NCBI GenBank assembly: GCA_934593275.1
Contig: CAKTQE010000019.1
Coordinates: forward strand, 1-33,111
Length of the DNA stretch: 33,111 nucleotides
DNA from: an uncultured Oscillospiraceae bacterium
GTDB lineage: Bacteria; Bacillota; Clostridia; Oscillospirales; Oscillospiraceae
Reading direction: 5' to 3'
Shown piece after piece: positions 24,744-33,111 of the stretch. Each line of letters opens with the position of its first letter. Position 1 is the first letter of the stretch. Below the pieces are notes generated by a model, which saw nothing but the letters and a program-made list of their open reading frames with translations, had not been told where the DNA came from and did no database searches. The translations under genes and the position numbers were made by a program.

Positions 24744-25982
24744 TTAACGGATGTGTCCGTTGCCGTGGATGATGTATTTGTAGGTGGTCAGTTCCCGCAG
24801 ACCCATGGGGCCACGGGCGTGGAGCTTCTGGGTGGAAATGCCCATTTCGCAGCCTAGGCCGAATTCCCCGCCATCGGTAAACCGGGTGGAGGCGTTGACA
24901 TATACCGCCGCGCTGTCAACAAAAGCGGTAAAATAGGCTTCCGCCTGGGGATCTTTCGTGACGATGGCCTCACTGTGGCCGGTGGAGTGGGCGGCAATGT
25001 GGGAAACCGCTTCCTCTACCCCGGCAACACACCGGACTGCCAGAATGTAGTCCAAAAACTCCGTGTCAAAATCCCGGTCTCCCGCGGGGGTGCCGGGGAT
25101 GATGGTTAGGGCTTCCTCGTCCAGCCGCAGTTCTACCGGCGTTTCCCGCTGGACTACCAGCCGGTCATAGAGCATGGGCAGAAACACCGGGGCGATCTCC
25201 TTGTCCACCAGCAGCACTTCTTCGGCGTTGCACACGCTGGGGCGGCTGGTTTTGGCGTTTTCCACGATGTTCAGGGCCATGCCCAAATCCGCTGTTTTTT
25301 CCACATACACATGGCAAATCCCCGTGCCGGTGGCGATACAGGGAACCGTGGCGGTGGTGACACAGGCCTGAATCAGCCCAGCCCCGCCCCGGGGGATTAG
25401 CAAGTCAATGTAGCCGTTGGCGGTCATCAGCTCCCTGGCGCTTTCCCGGGAGGTGTCCTCCACCAGATTCACGGCATCAGGGGTCACGCCCTGGGCCTGT
25501 AGCCCGGAGCGCAGGGCTTCCACAATGGCCTTGGCACTGCGAAAAGCCTCTTTGCCCCCTCGCAGGACGCAGACGTTGCCGCTTTTAAGGGCCAAAGCCG
25601 CGGCGTCACTGGTGACATTGGGGCGGCTTTCGTAGATAATGGCCACCACCCCCATGGGAACGGATACCTTTTGAATTTCCAGCCCATCGGGCCGGGTGTG
25701 GCTCTCCAAAATCCGGCCCACCGGGTCAGGAAGCACCGCCACTTCCCGGATGCCCTGGGCCATGGCGGCGATCCGCTCCGGGGTCAGTTTCAGCCGGTCC
25801 AGCATCACGGGAGAAATATGGCTCTGGGCGGCCTGGAAGTCCAGCTCGTTGGCCGCTAAAATGTCCTCCTGGTGGGAAAGCAATGCCTGGGCCATGGCGT
25901 TTAAGGTGTTGTTCTTTTCCTGGGTCGTCAGGGCGGCAACGTTCCCCTTGGCGTTTTTGGCCCGCTGCAACAGTTCTTTCAT
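24744..25982 (-). CDS. proA: Glutamate-5-semialdehyde dehydrogenase (gamma-glutamyl phosphate reductase)
   Basis: The 412-residue NADPH-dependent enzyme reduces gamma-glutamyl phosphate to glutamate-5-semialdehyde, which cyclises to pyrroline-5-carboxylate. It is a member of the aldehyde dehydrogenase superfamily; the catalytic cysteine is C251 in [34 protein letters not shown] and [11 protein letters not shown] are family signatures. Its ATG overlaps the proB stop by four bases (ATGA at 25979-25982), so the kinase and reductase, which hand over an unstable intermediate, are translationally coupled. Confidence 0.97.
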   Translation of the reverse strand: MKELLQRAKNAKGNVAALTTQEKNNTLNAMAQALLSHQEDILAANELDFQAAQSHISPVMLDRLKLTPERIAAMAQGIREVAVLPDPVGRILESHTRPDGLEIQKVSVPMGVVAIIYESRPNVTSDAAALALKSGNVCVLRGGKEAFRSAKAIVEALRSGLQAQGVTPDAVNLVEDTSRESARELMTANGYIDLLIPRGGAGLIQACVTTATVPCIATGTGICHVYVEKTADLGMALNIVENAKTSRPSVCNAEEVLLVDKEIAPVFLPMLYDRLVVQRETPVELRLDEEALTIIPGTPAGDRDFDTEFLDYILAVRCVAGVEEAVSHIAAHSTGHSEAIVTKDPQAEAYFTAFVDSAAVYVNASTRFTDGGEFGLGCEMGISTQKLHARGPMGLRELTTYKYIIHGNGHIR

Positions 25983-26752
25983 AGCCGTTCCTCCTCTGAG
26001 AATGTGGTGCCTACCGGTTTTCCATCCAGAATATCATAAAGTTTTTTGGGGTCCTGGCCATTGGCAATGACCATGGTGCAGCCGCAGTCCAGGCAGATTT
26101 CCGCTGCCCGGAGTTTGGTGACCATGCCCCCGGTGCCCTGGCCGGAATTGCTGACCCCGGCCAAATCCCGGATACGGTCATCGATTCTGGAAACATGGGT
26201 CAGAAGCGTCGCTTCCGGGTGGGTGTGGGGGTCGGCGGTGTAAAGCCCGTCAATGTCAGACAGCAGTATCAGCAAGTCCGCCTGGACGCACCGGGCTACA
26301 ATGGCCGCCAGGGTGTCATTGTCCCCGATGACGATTTCGTCCGTAGCCACGGTGTCATTTTCATTGATAATGGGCAAGGCCCCCAGTTCCAGCAGCCGGT
26401 TGAGCGTATTGGTAAAATTCAGCCGCCGGGTCTCACGCGCGGTGTCCTCCCCGGTGATCAGCAGCTGGGCCACGGTATGGTGGTATTCGCTGAACAGCTT
26501 GTCATAAACATACATCAGCTCACACTGCCCCACCGCCGCCGCGGCCTGTTTCCCCGGAATATCCCGTGGCCGCTGCCGCAGCCCCAGTTTCCCCACCCCC
26601 ATACCAATAGCACCGGAGGAAACCAGTATCAATTCATGCCCGGCATTTTTAATGTCGCTCATAACATTGCAAAGCTCCTCCACCCGCCGGATATTCAGGT
26701 GCCCGGTAGGATGGGCGAGAGTGGTGGTGCCGATTTTGATGACGATGCGCAT
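25979..26752 (-). CDS. proB: Glutamate 5-kinase, short form without PUA domain
   Basis: The 257-residue amino-acid-kinase-fold enzyme phosphorylates the gamma-carboxyl of glutamate, the first step of proline synthesis. [14 protein letters not shown] gives the N-terminal phosphate-binding strand; [14 protein letters not shown] and [11 protein letters not shown] carry glutamate-site residues; [18 protein letters not shown] is the nucleotide-binding loop. The usual C-terminal PUA RNA-binding-like domain (about 100 residues) is missing and the gene runs straight into proA, so this is a natural short form. The ATG at 26752 is chosen because GGAGG is 9 bases upstream; the longer frame to 26905 runs into repeat DNA. 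Confidence 0.95.
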   Translation of the reverse strand: MRIVIKIGTTTLAHPTGHLNIRRVEELCNVMSDIKNAGHELILVSSGAIGMGVGKLGLRQRPRDIPGKQAAAAVGQCELMYVYDKLFSEYHHTVAQLLITGEDTARETRRLNFTNTLNRLLELGALPIINENDTVATDEIVIGDNDTLAAIVARCVQADLLILLSDIDGLYTADPHTHPEATLLTHVSRIDDRIRDLAGVSNSGQGTGGMVTKLRAAEICLDCGCTMVIANGQDPKKLYDILDGKPVGTTFSEEERL

Positions 26753-26782
26753 ATGGTTTACCTCCTGGAACAGTGCAAAAGT

Positions 26783-27452
26783 TTGTATTTTTTCAAAACA
26801 CAAAACGTGGATAGATACGTTAAATACACGGTATTTGTAACAAATGTATCGTAGGGGTGGTTGCTCCGCGCAGCGAATCAAAAATATAATGATTGCCGGG
26901 GGCAATCATACCTCAATTCCATCGGCAACCTGCCGCCCGCCACGTTGGATGTATAACCTGTGGGGGTGAATGGTACACCCCCCCTGTAGCGGCGGCAATC
27001 TGCCGCCAACCGGCCCGCAGGGCCGGAATCGTGGTACGTTTGTATTGTAACAGCCAAACCAGAAACGTCTGTCATTCCGACCGCAGCGCAAGCGGAGTGG
27101 AGGAATCCACCATGTGGGATAATGAACTACCACAAGATAAAAATTGCCACTTGGGAAGATTCCTCGACTCCGCTCGGAATGACATGTCGGGGGGGGGTGG
27201 TACCGTTCAACCAAACGGGTTATATTTGCAACGGAGCCAGCCCCTCGCCGGGGCTGGATGGCGGCAGATTGCCGCCGCTACAGTGGGGGTACCATATTTC
27301 GGGTGATACCATTCAACCGAACAGGTTGTATTCGAAACGTGGCGGGCGGCAGATTTGCCGCCCCTACAGGCGTTGTCCGTTGTGGTACCGTTGGGTGAAC
27401 GGTAATCCCCGCAAAATAGAAAACTGTCAACTGTCCACTGTCAACTGTCAAC
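26783..27452. repeat. Composite intergenic repeat, copy E, between the kinase gene and proB
   Basis: Read on the minus strand it follows copy B closely: a heptad array at 27421-27452 (two TTGACAG, TGGACAG, TTGACAG), GTAGGGGCGGC-type and TAGCGGCGGCAATCTGCCGCC hairpins, a CCAGCCCC/GGGGCTGG hairpin, the long hairpin with arms TGTCATTCCGA (27070-27080) and TCGGAATGACA (27174-27184), then the inverted GC modules and GATTGCCCCCGGCAATCAT. Where copy B ends in a second array, this copy ends in a 75-bp stretch (26783-26858) shared, inverted, with 14377-14451. The array overlaps the last codons of the kinase gene and the other end touches the proB leader. No gene is supported in 26753-27447. Confidence 0.85.
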
Positions 27453-29982
27453 TATTCTTCAGCACTTTCGTCAACGCCCTCACCAGCTCCTCAATGACAA
27501 TGGGCTTGGACAAAAACCCGTTCATTCCCGCGTCCATAGCCTGTTTCCGGTCTTCTTCGAAGGCGTTGGCGGTCATGGCCAGGATGGGGATGGGGTTGTG
27601 CATTTGGCGGATTTGTTTTGTGGCGGTGTAGCCGTCCATGACGGGCATTTGGATGTCCATGATCACCAGGTCGTAGGTACCCGCGGGGGCGGTGCGGAGG
27701 CGGGCTACGGCTTCGGCTCCGTTTTCTACCGGGTCTACGGTAAGTCCGTACTGGCTGAGGATGGCCAGGGCGATTTCTCGGTTCAGGGGGTTGTCCTCGG
27801 CCAGGAGGATGTGCTTGCCGGTGAAGTCGGGCTTTTCCGGGGTTTCGGCTGCGTCCTGGTTGTCCTGGTGGCGGGGCTTTTCCTCCTGGAGGGTCATGGG
27901 GAGGTTCACCACAAATTCGGTACCCTTATTGGGTTCGGAATGGACTTCAATGGTGCCGCCCATCATGTCGACGATGTTTTTGGCAATGGCCATACCCAGG
28001 CCCGTACCCTGGATGCGGCTGACGGTGGAGGTGCGTTCCCGTTCAAAGGGTTCAAAAACCCGCTGGGCAAACTCCGGGGACATGCCAATACCGTTGTCTA
28101 TGATGCGGAATTCGTAGCTGCCCCGTCCCTTTTCTACCTCGGGCAGCTGCCGCAGACGCAGGGTGACGGTTCCCCCTGCCGGGGTAAACTTCACGGCGTT
28201 GGAGAGAAGATTCAGCAGCACCTGGTTAAGCCGTGTTTTGTCACAGTAGACATCCTCGTTCCACAAATCCACGGCTTCCACATAGAGCTTTAACCCCTTG
28301 TCCTGCACCTGGCCGCTGAGGATGGCTTTGATGTCTTTCAGAACTTCTTTCAGATTCACTTCCGACTCGGCCAGGGTAAGCTTTCCGCTTTCAATGCGGC
28401 TCATATCCAGGATGTCGTTGATGAGGGACAGCAGATGGTTGCTGGCAGAGAGGATTTTTCCCAGATAGTCCAGAATTTTTTCTTTGTTGTCTATATTGTT
28501 GATGGCCAGGGTGGTAAAGCCCACAATGGCGTTCATGGGGGTGCGGATGTCATGGGACATGTTGGACAGGAAAGTGCTTTTGGCCCGGTTGGCACTTTCC
28601 GCGGCACTGACGGCCTCTTGCAGGGCCTGGTTTTGCCGCTTGCCCTCCGTCCGGTCCGACAGCACCAGAATGTACTTTTGCCGCCCGTCTACCTCGGTAC
28701 CCATGGCCACGATGTGGAACCACCGCCGCTCCCCGGTCTTCTGGTGGAGGTAGGCATAGTCCCATTCCCGCTGCTCCTGGGCAACCAGCCCCCGGAGATA
28801 ATCGGCCTTGTGCGCCAGGGGATTTTCTGGGTTCAGCCGTTCCATGACCCGGATGTCCTCTTTGATGGACTCCGCCGTCAGGCCCAGGAGCCTTTCGGCG
28901 TTGGGGCTGACGTAATCGGCGCGGTTGGTGTTGGCATCCAGCATGAGGAACACATCATCCACGTTCCTGGAAAGCTTTTCAAACAGCTCATCCCGGTAAA
29001 GGATCTCCCGGTTTTTTCGCCGGAGGTTGGCATTGCTTTTTCGCAGGATCACATAGATCACGGTGGTTGCCGCCAGCATCACCACTAGCGTTACCAGCAA
29101 AACGGTTTTGGTTTGCAGGTCGTTCATTCCGGCGTTGACGATGTCCGACGGCACCAGGCCTACGAAAAACCAATCCTCTATGGTGGTACGGTCATACAGA
29201 AGATAATACCGGACACCCTCAATGCTCAACATCCGGTTTCCGGACGTTCCCTCCCGGAGTTCCTGGGCAAGGGCCTGATACTGCTCCTGGGAAAGATTCG
29301 AATACTCCCGCAGCAGGGCAAGCAGATTGTAAACCGGCTCTTTCTCCCCGGCGGCATTGTCAATGACCACCCGGCCGTCTGCGTGAATGACGAAGCTGCT
29401 GGCGGTGTTGTCAAAGGCGGAAAGATTCAGAAGTTCGATAACATCCCCATTGTAATAGGAGATGGCAATGGCATCGTAGTCAAAGTCCCGGTAAGTTCCG
29501 GGCTGCTCCGGGCAGGCCAGCACCAGCATCTGGGGTTTCCCCGGCAGGGCGGCATTCATCACAATGTCGCCGCCCTGGCTTACCTGGTCTTCCAGGTTCC
29601 CTTGCAGCCCCAAATAGCCCGTCTCCCCCTCCGGGGTCATGTAATACCCCTCAGAGGACAGAAAATAAAACTGGGAAAAGCCGGTCTCCTCCCGGGCCGT
29701 CTCAATATAGGTTCGGATTTCTTCCTCACTGGCAGCCTTGCCTAAATATTGGCCCCACATATGCAGATAGGCAATGTCTTTGTCTATCAGTTCATTAAGC
29801 ATGGTCGTGGACAGGTGGGCGATTTCCCGCAGATGGGAAATGCTTTCATGGTACACCGTCTGAGCTACGAACTGGGTATACCGGACCCCCGCCACCAGCA
29901 CTGTGGCCGCCAGCAGCAGGAATACCAGGGCCGGCCTGATCCACCGCCGGAAAAGGTTTTGAATTTCTCTTTTTTCAGCCAT
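27448..29982 (-). CDS. Membrane-bound hybrid sensor histidine kinase / response regulator
   Basis: The 844-residue protein has, in order: a transmembrane helix (about 17-38), an extracellular sensor region of about 250 residues (dCACHE-like by layout), a second helix (about 291-313), a PAS-like region (335-445), HisKA with the phospho-acceptor H477 (SHDIRTPMNA), an HATPase_c domain (N-box NLLSNAVKFT, DNGIGM 629-634, GTGLGM 659-664), and a receiver domain with acidic pair E729/D730, phospho-acceptor D776 (MDIQMP) and K826. It lacks an output domain, so an Hpt protein or further regulator elsewhere must pass on the signal. It overlaps the binding-lipoprotein gene by 8 bases; that gene's last codons form its ribosome binding site. 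Its stop codon lies inside a TTGACAG array. Confidence 0.93.
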   Translation of the reverse strand: MAEKREIQNLFRRWIRPALVFLLLAATVLVAGVRYTQFVAQTVYHESISHLREIAHLSTTMLNELIDKDIAYLHMWGQYLGKAASEEEIRTYIETAREETGFSQFYFLSSEGYYMTPEGETGYLGLQGNLEDQVSQGGDIVMNAALPGKPQMLVLACPEQPGTYRDFDYDAIAISYYNGDVIELLNLSAFDNTASSFVIHADGRVVIDNAAGEKEPVYNLLALLREYSNLSQEQYQALAQELREGTSGNRMLSIEGVRYYLLYDRTTIEDWFFVGLVPSDIVNAGMNDLQTKTVLLVTLVVMLAATTVIYVILRKSNANLRRKNREILYRDELFEKLSRNVDDVFLMLDANTNRADYVSPNAERLLGLTAESIKEDIRVMERLNPENPLAHKADYLRGLVAQEQREWDYAYLHQKTGERRWFHIVAMGTEVDGRQKYILVLSDRTEGKRQNQALQEAVSAAESANRAKSTFLSNMSHDIRTPMNAIVGFTTLAINNIDNKEKILDYLGKILSASNHLLSLINDILDMSRIESGKLTLAESEVNLKEVLKDIKAILSGQVQDKGLKLYVEAVDLWNEDVYCDKTRLNQVLLNLLSNAVKFTPAGGTVTLRLRQLPEVEKGRGSYEFRIIDNGIGMSPEFAQRVFEPFERERTSTVSRIQGTGLGMAIAKNIVDMMGGTIEVHSEPNKGTEFVVNLPMTLQEEKPRHQDNQDAAETPEKPDFTGKHILLAEDNPLNREIALAILSQYGLTVDPVENGAEAVARLRTAPAGTYDLVIMDIQMPVMDGYTATKQIRQMHNPIPILAMTANAFEEDRKQAMDAGMNGFLSKPIVIEELVRALTKVLKNS

Positions 29983-31807
29983 TGCTGCTCCTTACCGTGA
30001 TATAGTCCTCCGGTGCTTCCAGGGTCACGCTGCCCCGTTCCACCGCTTCTACCCAGGTGTTCCGTACCCCGCCCAGGTCGTTAAGGTCCAGTCCCTGTTC
30101 CAGCAGAGGTTTCATGTGCTTTGGCGTTGCCAGACAGGTGACGGTGAATGTGGCCTCATCCGCAATGGGATTTCCGTCCCTTTTAATACCGGCAAGGCTG
30201 TAGCCCTGGCCGGTTTCCTGGACATTCAGGGAAATGCCGCTGGCCACCGGCAGAGAACCCAGGTTAAAGGGAACAAAGCCCCCCTCTACCCCCTGGACAT
30301 AGGCCTTGGCCAGTTCCTTTAGTTGAACCCCGGTAAGTTCCCCCCGGTAGGCCCGCAGGCCGTTGGGCATGACCATGTACCCTGCCATTTTAGGGGTATA
30401 TGCCCCCGCCAGGGCGCAGCCTGTAAAGCTGTTACCCGTTGCCAGCAGCACATCGGTGCCGTAAATGCCCCGCAGGGTGTTTGCCATAAAGGAATAGGAG
30501 GGGTTTCCACCCTCAGAATGGGTAAAATTGCCGTAGCCCTCTGTCAGAAACAGGGCCAGAGGGGATTCTAAAGTGGCCATGCCCCGCAGAGACCCGTCAA
30601 AGGCCACGAAAGCTTCCTGGGCATTGTATTCCCCGGAGAGCATTTTGGGGATCACCTCCATGGAGGCTTTGAAAAACTCGTTGGAGGCCACCCGGATGTA
30701 CATCCGGTTTTCCTCTACATAGGGCCGGACTTCTTTCATGTTCTCCGTCAGCTTCAGTTCCACGTTCTGGCTGTAGCTCAGGGTGTCCTGGCCGTCGGCA
30801 ATCAAATCCTGGGCCTCCTGGCTCATCATGACCCACAGCACCTTCATGGCCTTTTCCCGGCGGCTGCTGTCCTGCTCCAAATCCTTATTGAGGGCCACCT
30901 GGAAATAGGGGGTGGTCATCAGCCACCCTCCGCCATTCTCCCCGAAAACGGGCAGGAAAACAGTATCCAGGCCCTGTTCCCGGAAGAGCTTTACCCCGGC
31001 AGAAGAGCCAAAGTACATGGCAAGCTGTTCTTCCCCAAAAAGCTCCGTGACCTCGGTATAGCCGTATTCGGCATCCCGGGCGGTAAGACCCGTGTCTTTG
31101 ATAAAACGCTCCATCCGTTCAAAGGCCCCGGGCCAGACTTCCTTGTCCAGGCCCATGGCATCGGTGTTTTCAGGCTGGCTGTAGGCCCTGCGCCAAGCCC
31201 TGCCAGGGGCGGAGCTGAGCTGGGAAGCGGAAAGCCCTTGCAGGACCTCTGTACAGGTATAGTCATTGGAAAAATCCGCGGTAAAACCCCGGATGCCGTA
31301 GGCTTCAAATGCCTTGCAGGCGGCAACGAAGCTGTCGTAATCCGTGGGCAAAGGGATGTCGCACTTCTGGAACAGCTCCCGGTTGACTACCATCCCATGG
31401 GCATCGGCGCAGACCGGCAGCCAGGAAACGGTGCCGTCCTCATTGAGAAAGCTTTGGAGGTAGCTATTGTACACGGCTCCTGCCTCATTGGTGGTGGACA
31501 GGTCCATGAGGCTGTCTTTTAAGGGAGCGGCATCGTGGAGGGAGAAGCGGCAGCAGGTGATGATGTCCGGCAGGCCGCCGTTTTTCTCCATAAAGGTGTA
31601 AAAGTCCAAATCGTTGTTGCCCACTACAAACTGGATGTTTACATCCGGCAGCTGGGACTGGACATAGGGGGCGTATTTTTCATAGAGGTTGGTGGTCCAC
31701 AAATACACCCGAATGGTTTCCGCTTCTTCCTGCTTGGAGTCTACTTTTCCGCAGCCCGCCAGCAACAGCAGCAGGGCGCACAGGGCCAGGAGTATCTTCT
31801 TTTTCAT
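29975..31807 (-). CDS. Solute-binding lipoprotein with a 5'-nucleotidase-C-like C-terminal domain
   Basis: The 610-residue product has a lipoprotein signal (MKKKILLALCALLLLLAGC; lipobox LAGC, Cys19), so it is tethered outside the membrane. Residues about 30-400 resemble an ABC-type extracellular solute-binding protein (VYLWTTN, DIITCCRFSLHDAAPLKD, WLPVCADAHGMVVNRELF, TTPYFQVALNKD). Residues about 435-600 look different: GELTGVQLKELAKAY, LPVASGISLNV and DGNPIADEATFTVTCL follow the pattern of the C-terminal domain of UshA-type 5'-nucleotidases, without the metallophosphatase domain. No permease or ATPase gene is nearby. The 8-base overlap with the hybrid kinase suggests a ligand-sensing partner. 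The domain call is from pattern only; a longer single-family binding protein is the alternative. Confidence 0.82.
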   Translation of the reverse strand: MKKKILLALCALLLLLAGCGKVDSKQEEAETIRVYLWTTNLYEKYAPYVQSQLPDVNIQFVVGNNDLDFYTFMEKNGGLPDIITCCRFSLHDAAPLKDSLMDLSTTNEAGAVYNSYLQSFLNEDGTVSWLPVCADAHGMVVNRELFQKCDIPLPTDYDSFVAACKAFEAYGIRGFTADFSNDYTCTEVLQGLSASQLSSAPGRAWRRAYSQPENTDAMGLDKEVWPGAFERMERFIKDTGLTARDAEYGYTEVTELFGEEQLAMYFGSSAGVKLFREQGLDTVFLPVFGENGGGWLMTTPYFQVALNKDLEQDSSRREKAMKVLWVMMSQEAQDLIADGQDTLSYSQNVELKLTENMKEVRPYVEENRMYIRVASNEFFKASMEVIPKMLSGEYNAQEAFVAFDGSLRGMATLESPLALFLTEGYGNFTHSEGGNPSYSFMANTLRGIYGTDVLLATGNSFTGCALAGAYTPKMAGYMVMPNGLRAYRGELTGVQLKELAKAYVQGVEGGFVPFNLGSLPVASGISLNVQETGQGYSLAGIKRDGNPIADEATFTVTCLATPKHMKPLLEQGLDLNDLGGVRNTWVEAVERGSVTLEAPEDYITVRSSNG

Positions 31808-31854
31808 GCCACAGCTTCTTCCTTTTTCCGCTCCCGGGCCAGTGGCCTGGGGGG

Positions 31855-32676
31855 TTATTCCTCTGCTTTCTGGAGAAGAGCCTTCCCCAGGGAGCGCAGA
31901 TACTCCCGATAGTCCCCGTCTAAGGGCAGGAAATCCGTATTGGTCACGGAATTTTCCCGGTAGTTGACCATCATGGTCTTGAACAGCTCCTGGGTGGTAG
32001 GCGGGGTGTAGGTAATGGCGTTGGCCCCCGCCTGGATGGTCCGGCGAATGGATTCCTCGGTTTTGCCGCCGCTGGCAATAATGGGGATGTCCGGTGCCGT
32101 GTCCCGGACCATTTTCACGATTTCCGGGGTCTGCGCCCCACCGGCCACATTGATGATGGCCGCGCCGTAGCGAATGCGCTCGGCCACGTCCGTATCCATG
32201 TTCACCACGGTGATGACCGTGGGAATGTCAATGGACTCTGCCACCATTTTCAGGTTCAGGTTGGACACCGGGGCATTCAGTACCGCCCCCAAGGCCCCCT
32301 GACTCTCCACATCCTTGGCCAGTGTCACCGTCCGCAGGCCCTTGGTGGTGCCGCCGCCGATGCCGCAGAAGACGGGTATGGAGGAATGCTTGATAATGGC
32401 ATCACTGATGGACTGCTGAGGGGTAAAGGGATACACCGCGAACACCGCGTCCGCGTCACAGTTTTTGATAATGGCCAGGTCTGTGGTAAAGGCCAGACTT
32501 TTAATGCGCCTTCCATAAATCACAATGCCACTGGCTTCCCGGATGACTTCCGGCATCCGCAGAATGTTGTGCCGGAGCTTGCTGTTAATAGTGGGCCTTG
32601 TGGGCGCAGCGGAAGAGGCAGAACGGGTTTCAGTCTTTTCAGTTTTTTCCATCTGTTCTATGATTTGCTCGTTCAT
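31855..32676 (-). CDS. Predicted TIM-barrel protein of unknown function
   Basis: The 273-residue protein has a polar, low-complexity N-terminus (1-30) followed by a beta/alpha-barrel pattern: alternating strands (AVFAVYPF, IPVFCGIGGG, ALGAVLNAP, IPTVITVVNM, AAIINVAGG, IPIIASGG, ANAITYTPP) each ending in small or Gly residues. IIASGGKTEESIRRTIQAGANAITY resembles the C-terminal phosphate-binding loops of flavin- or phosphate-binding TIM barrels, but I cannot name a substrate. The start at 32676 is chosen because GGAGGG lies 8-9 bases upstream; a longer frame to 32895 runs through the promoter and repeat DNA. The lipoprotein gene follows after 47 bases on the same strand. Confidence 0.8.
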   Translation of the reverse strand: MNEQIIEQMEKTEKTETRSASSAAPTRPTINSKLRHNILRMPEVIREASGIVIYGRRIKSLAFTTDLAIIKNCDADAVFAVYPFTPQQSISDAIIKHSSIPVFCGIGGGTTKGLRTVTLAKDVESQGALGAVLNAPVSNLNLKMVAESIDIPTVITVVNMDTDVAERIRYGAAIINVAGGAQTPEIVKMVRDTAPDIPIIASGGKTEESIRRTIQAGANAITYTPPTTQELFKTMMVNYRENSVTNTDFLPLDGDYREYLRSLGKALLQKAEE

Positions 32677-32737
32677 GTCGGTTCCCTCCGTTTCCGTGTA
32701 AATCTTTTGTCCTTCGCATCCAAAGATAGGATATTTA

Positions 32738-32766
32738 ATTGTAACACAGGAAAAAGGCTTCCGCAA
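32738..32766 (-). promoter_or_regulatory. Extended -10 promoter of the TIM-barrel/lipoprotein/kinase unit
   Basis: On the minus strand TTGCGG (complement of 32761-32766), a 17-base spacer, and TACAAT (complement of 32738-32743) preceded by TGT. The start would be near 32731, about 55 bases before the ATG. No other promoter of this quality was seen before the lipoprotein gene, supporting one operon. Confidence 0.7.
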
Positions 32767-32864
32767 TACACCGGTGGTCTGTTGGATGGATTTTTTATAA
32801 AATTTTTGTATTTTTACACGTTCAGCACCACAGGGCTGGATGGTGTTGGGTTTGCCGTTGACGT

Positions 32865-33070
32865 AACGGGTGTAGCGGCGGCAACCTGCCGCCACCCGGC
32901 CCGCAGGGCCGGAACCGTGGTACGTTTACATTTGTAACAGCCAAACCAGAAACGTCTGTCATTCCGACCGTAGCGTCAGCGGAGTGGAGGAATCCACCAC
33001 GTGGCAGAAAAGTACCAACACAAGGTAAAATCTGCAACTTGCGTGGATTCCTCGACTCACTGCGTTTAAA
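32865..33070 (+). repeat. Composite intergenic repeat, copy F (partial)
   Basis: It contains TAGCGGCGGCAACCTGCCGCC (about 32873-32893), CCGGCCCGCAGGGCCGG (about 32897-32913), GTGGTACGTTTACATTTGTA, and the left arm of the long hairpin from TGTCATTCCGACC (32957). The right arm is degraded: it reaches GATTCCTCGACTCACTGCG (about 33048-33066) but then leaves the consensus. The last 40 bases (33071-33111) are AT-rich and hold nothing recognisable. Confidence 0.8.
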
Positions 33071-33111
33071 TTGGTACAGTATTTTAGACACAAATTTCAA
33101 AAAATAAATGA

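Noticed and set aside
29975..31807. A complete secreted 5'-nucleotidase
   Set aside because: The N-terminal metallophosphatase domain and its metal-binding motifs are absent; only the C-terminal part resembles that family.

Overview
The window looks like a chromosomal segment of a moderately GC-rich anaerobic Firmicute, most likely a gut member of class Clostridia (Oscillospirales-like). The grounds are strong AGGAGG-type ribosome binding sites, sigma-A-like promoters, a GlgC/GlgD pair, a biotin-dependent Na+-pumping decarboxylase with a separate carrier subunit, and dense families of palindromic intergenic repeats. No phage, plasmid, rRNA, tRNA or CRISPR locus was seen. The taxonomic placement is inference, not a database match.

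Layout. 1-116 is the start of a GH13-type glycosidase (minus strand), cut by the window edge. 117-748 is repeat DNA. 749-4508 is glgC-glgD-glgA (minus), the ADP-glucose route to glycogen, preceded by a GNAT acetyltransferase (4610-5197). A tight divergent promoter pair separates this from mgtE (5437-6816). A composite palindromic repeat of about 700 bp (6895-7588) lies before pckA (7998-9602) and the four-gene oxaloacetate decarboxylase cluster (9762-13174). Next come more repeats, a lone pilin-like gene (13613-14035), more repeats and an isochorismatase-family hydrolase (14575-15087). An HtrA protease (minus) is divergent from a Na+/phosphate cotransporter (plus). Oleate hydratase (minus) is divergent from uppP and an aldose-epimerase-like gene (plus). 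A two-gene toxin-antitoxin-like module (22425-23775) lies convergent to proB-proA-proC (minus). After another composite repeat come a TIM-barrel protein, a solute-binding lipoprotein and a hybrid histidine kinase, all minus and probably one operon (27448-32676). The window ends inside another repeat copy.

How the genes work together. PckA and the decarboxylase can connect PEP, oxaloacetate and pyruvate, conserving energy as ATP and a Na+ gradient; the Na+/Pi cotransporter would consume that gradient. GlgCDA and the GH13 enzyme handle glycogen. ProBAC makes proline from glutamate. UppP recycles the lipid carrier for wall synthesis and HtrA handles envelope protein quality.

Most notable: (1) the HTH/nucleotidyltransferase pair, whose promoter carries a 24-bp near-perfect palindrome across the spacer and -10 box; (2) the binding lipoprotein, which appears to end in a 5'-nucleotidase-C-like domain and is translationally coupled to a hybrid kinase with no ABC permease nearby; (3) a modular palindromic repeat family, edged by TTGACAG heptad arrays, that sits on terminators, supplies a stop codon and lies at gene starts.
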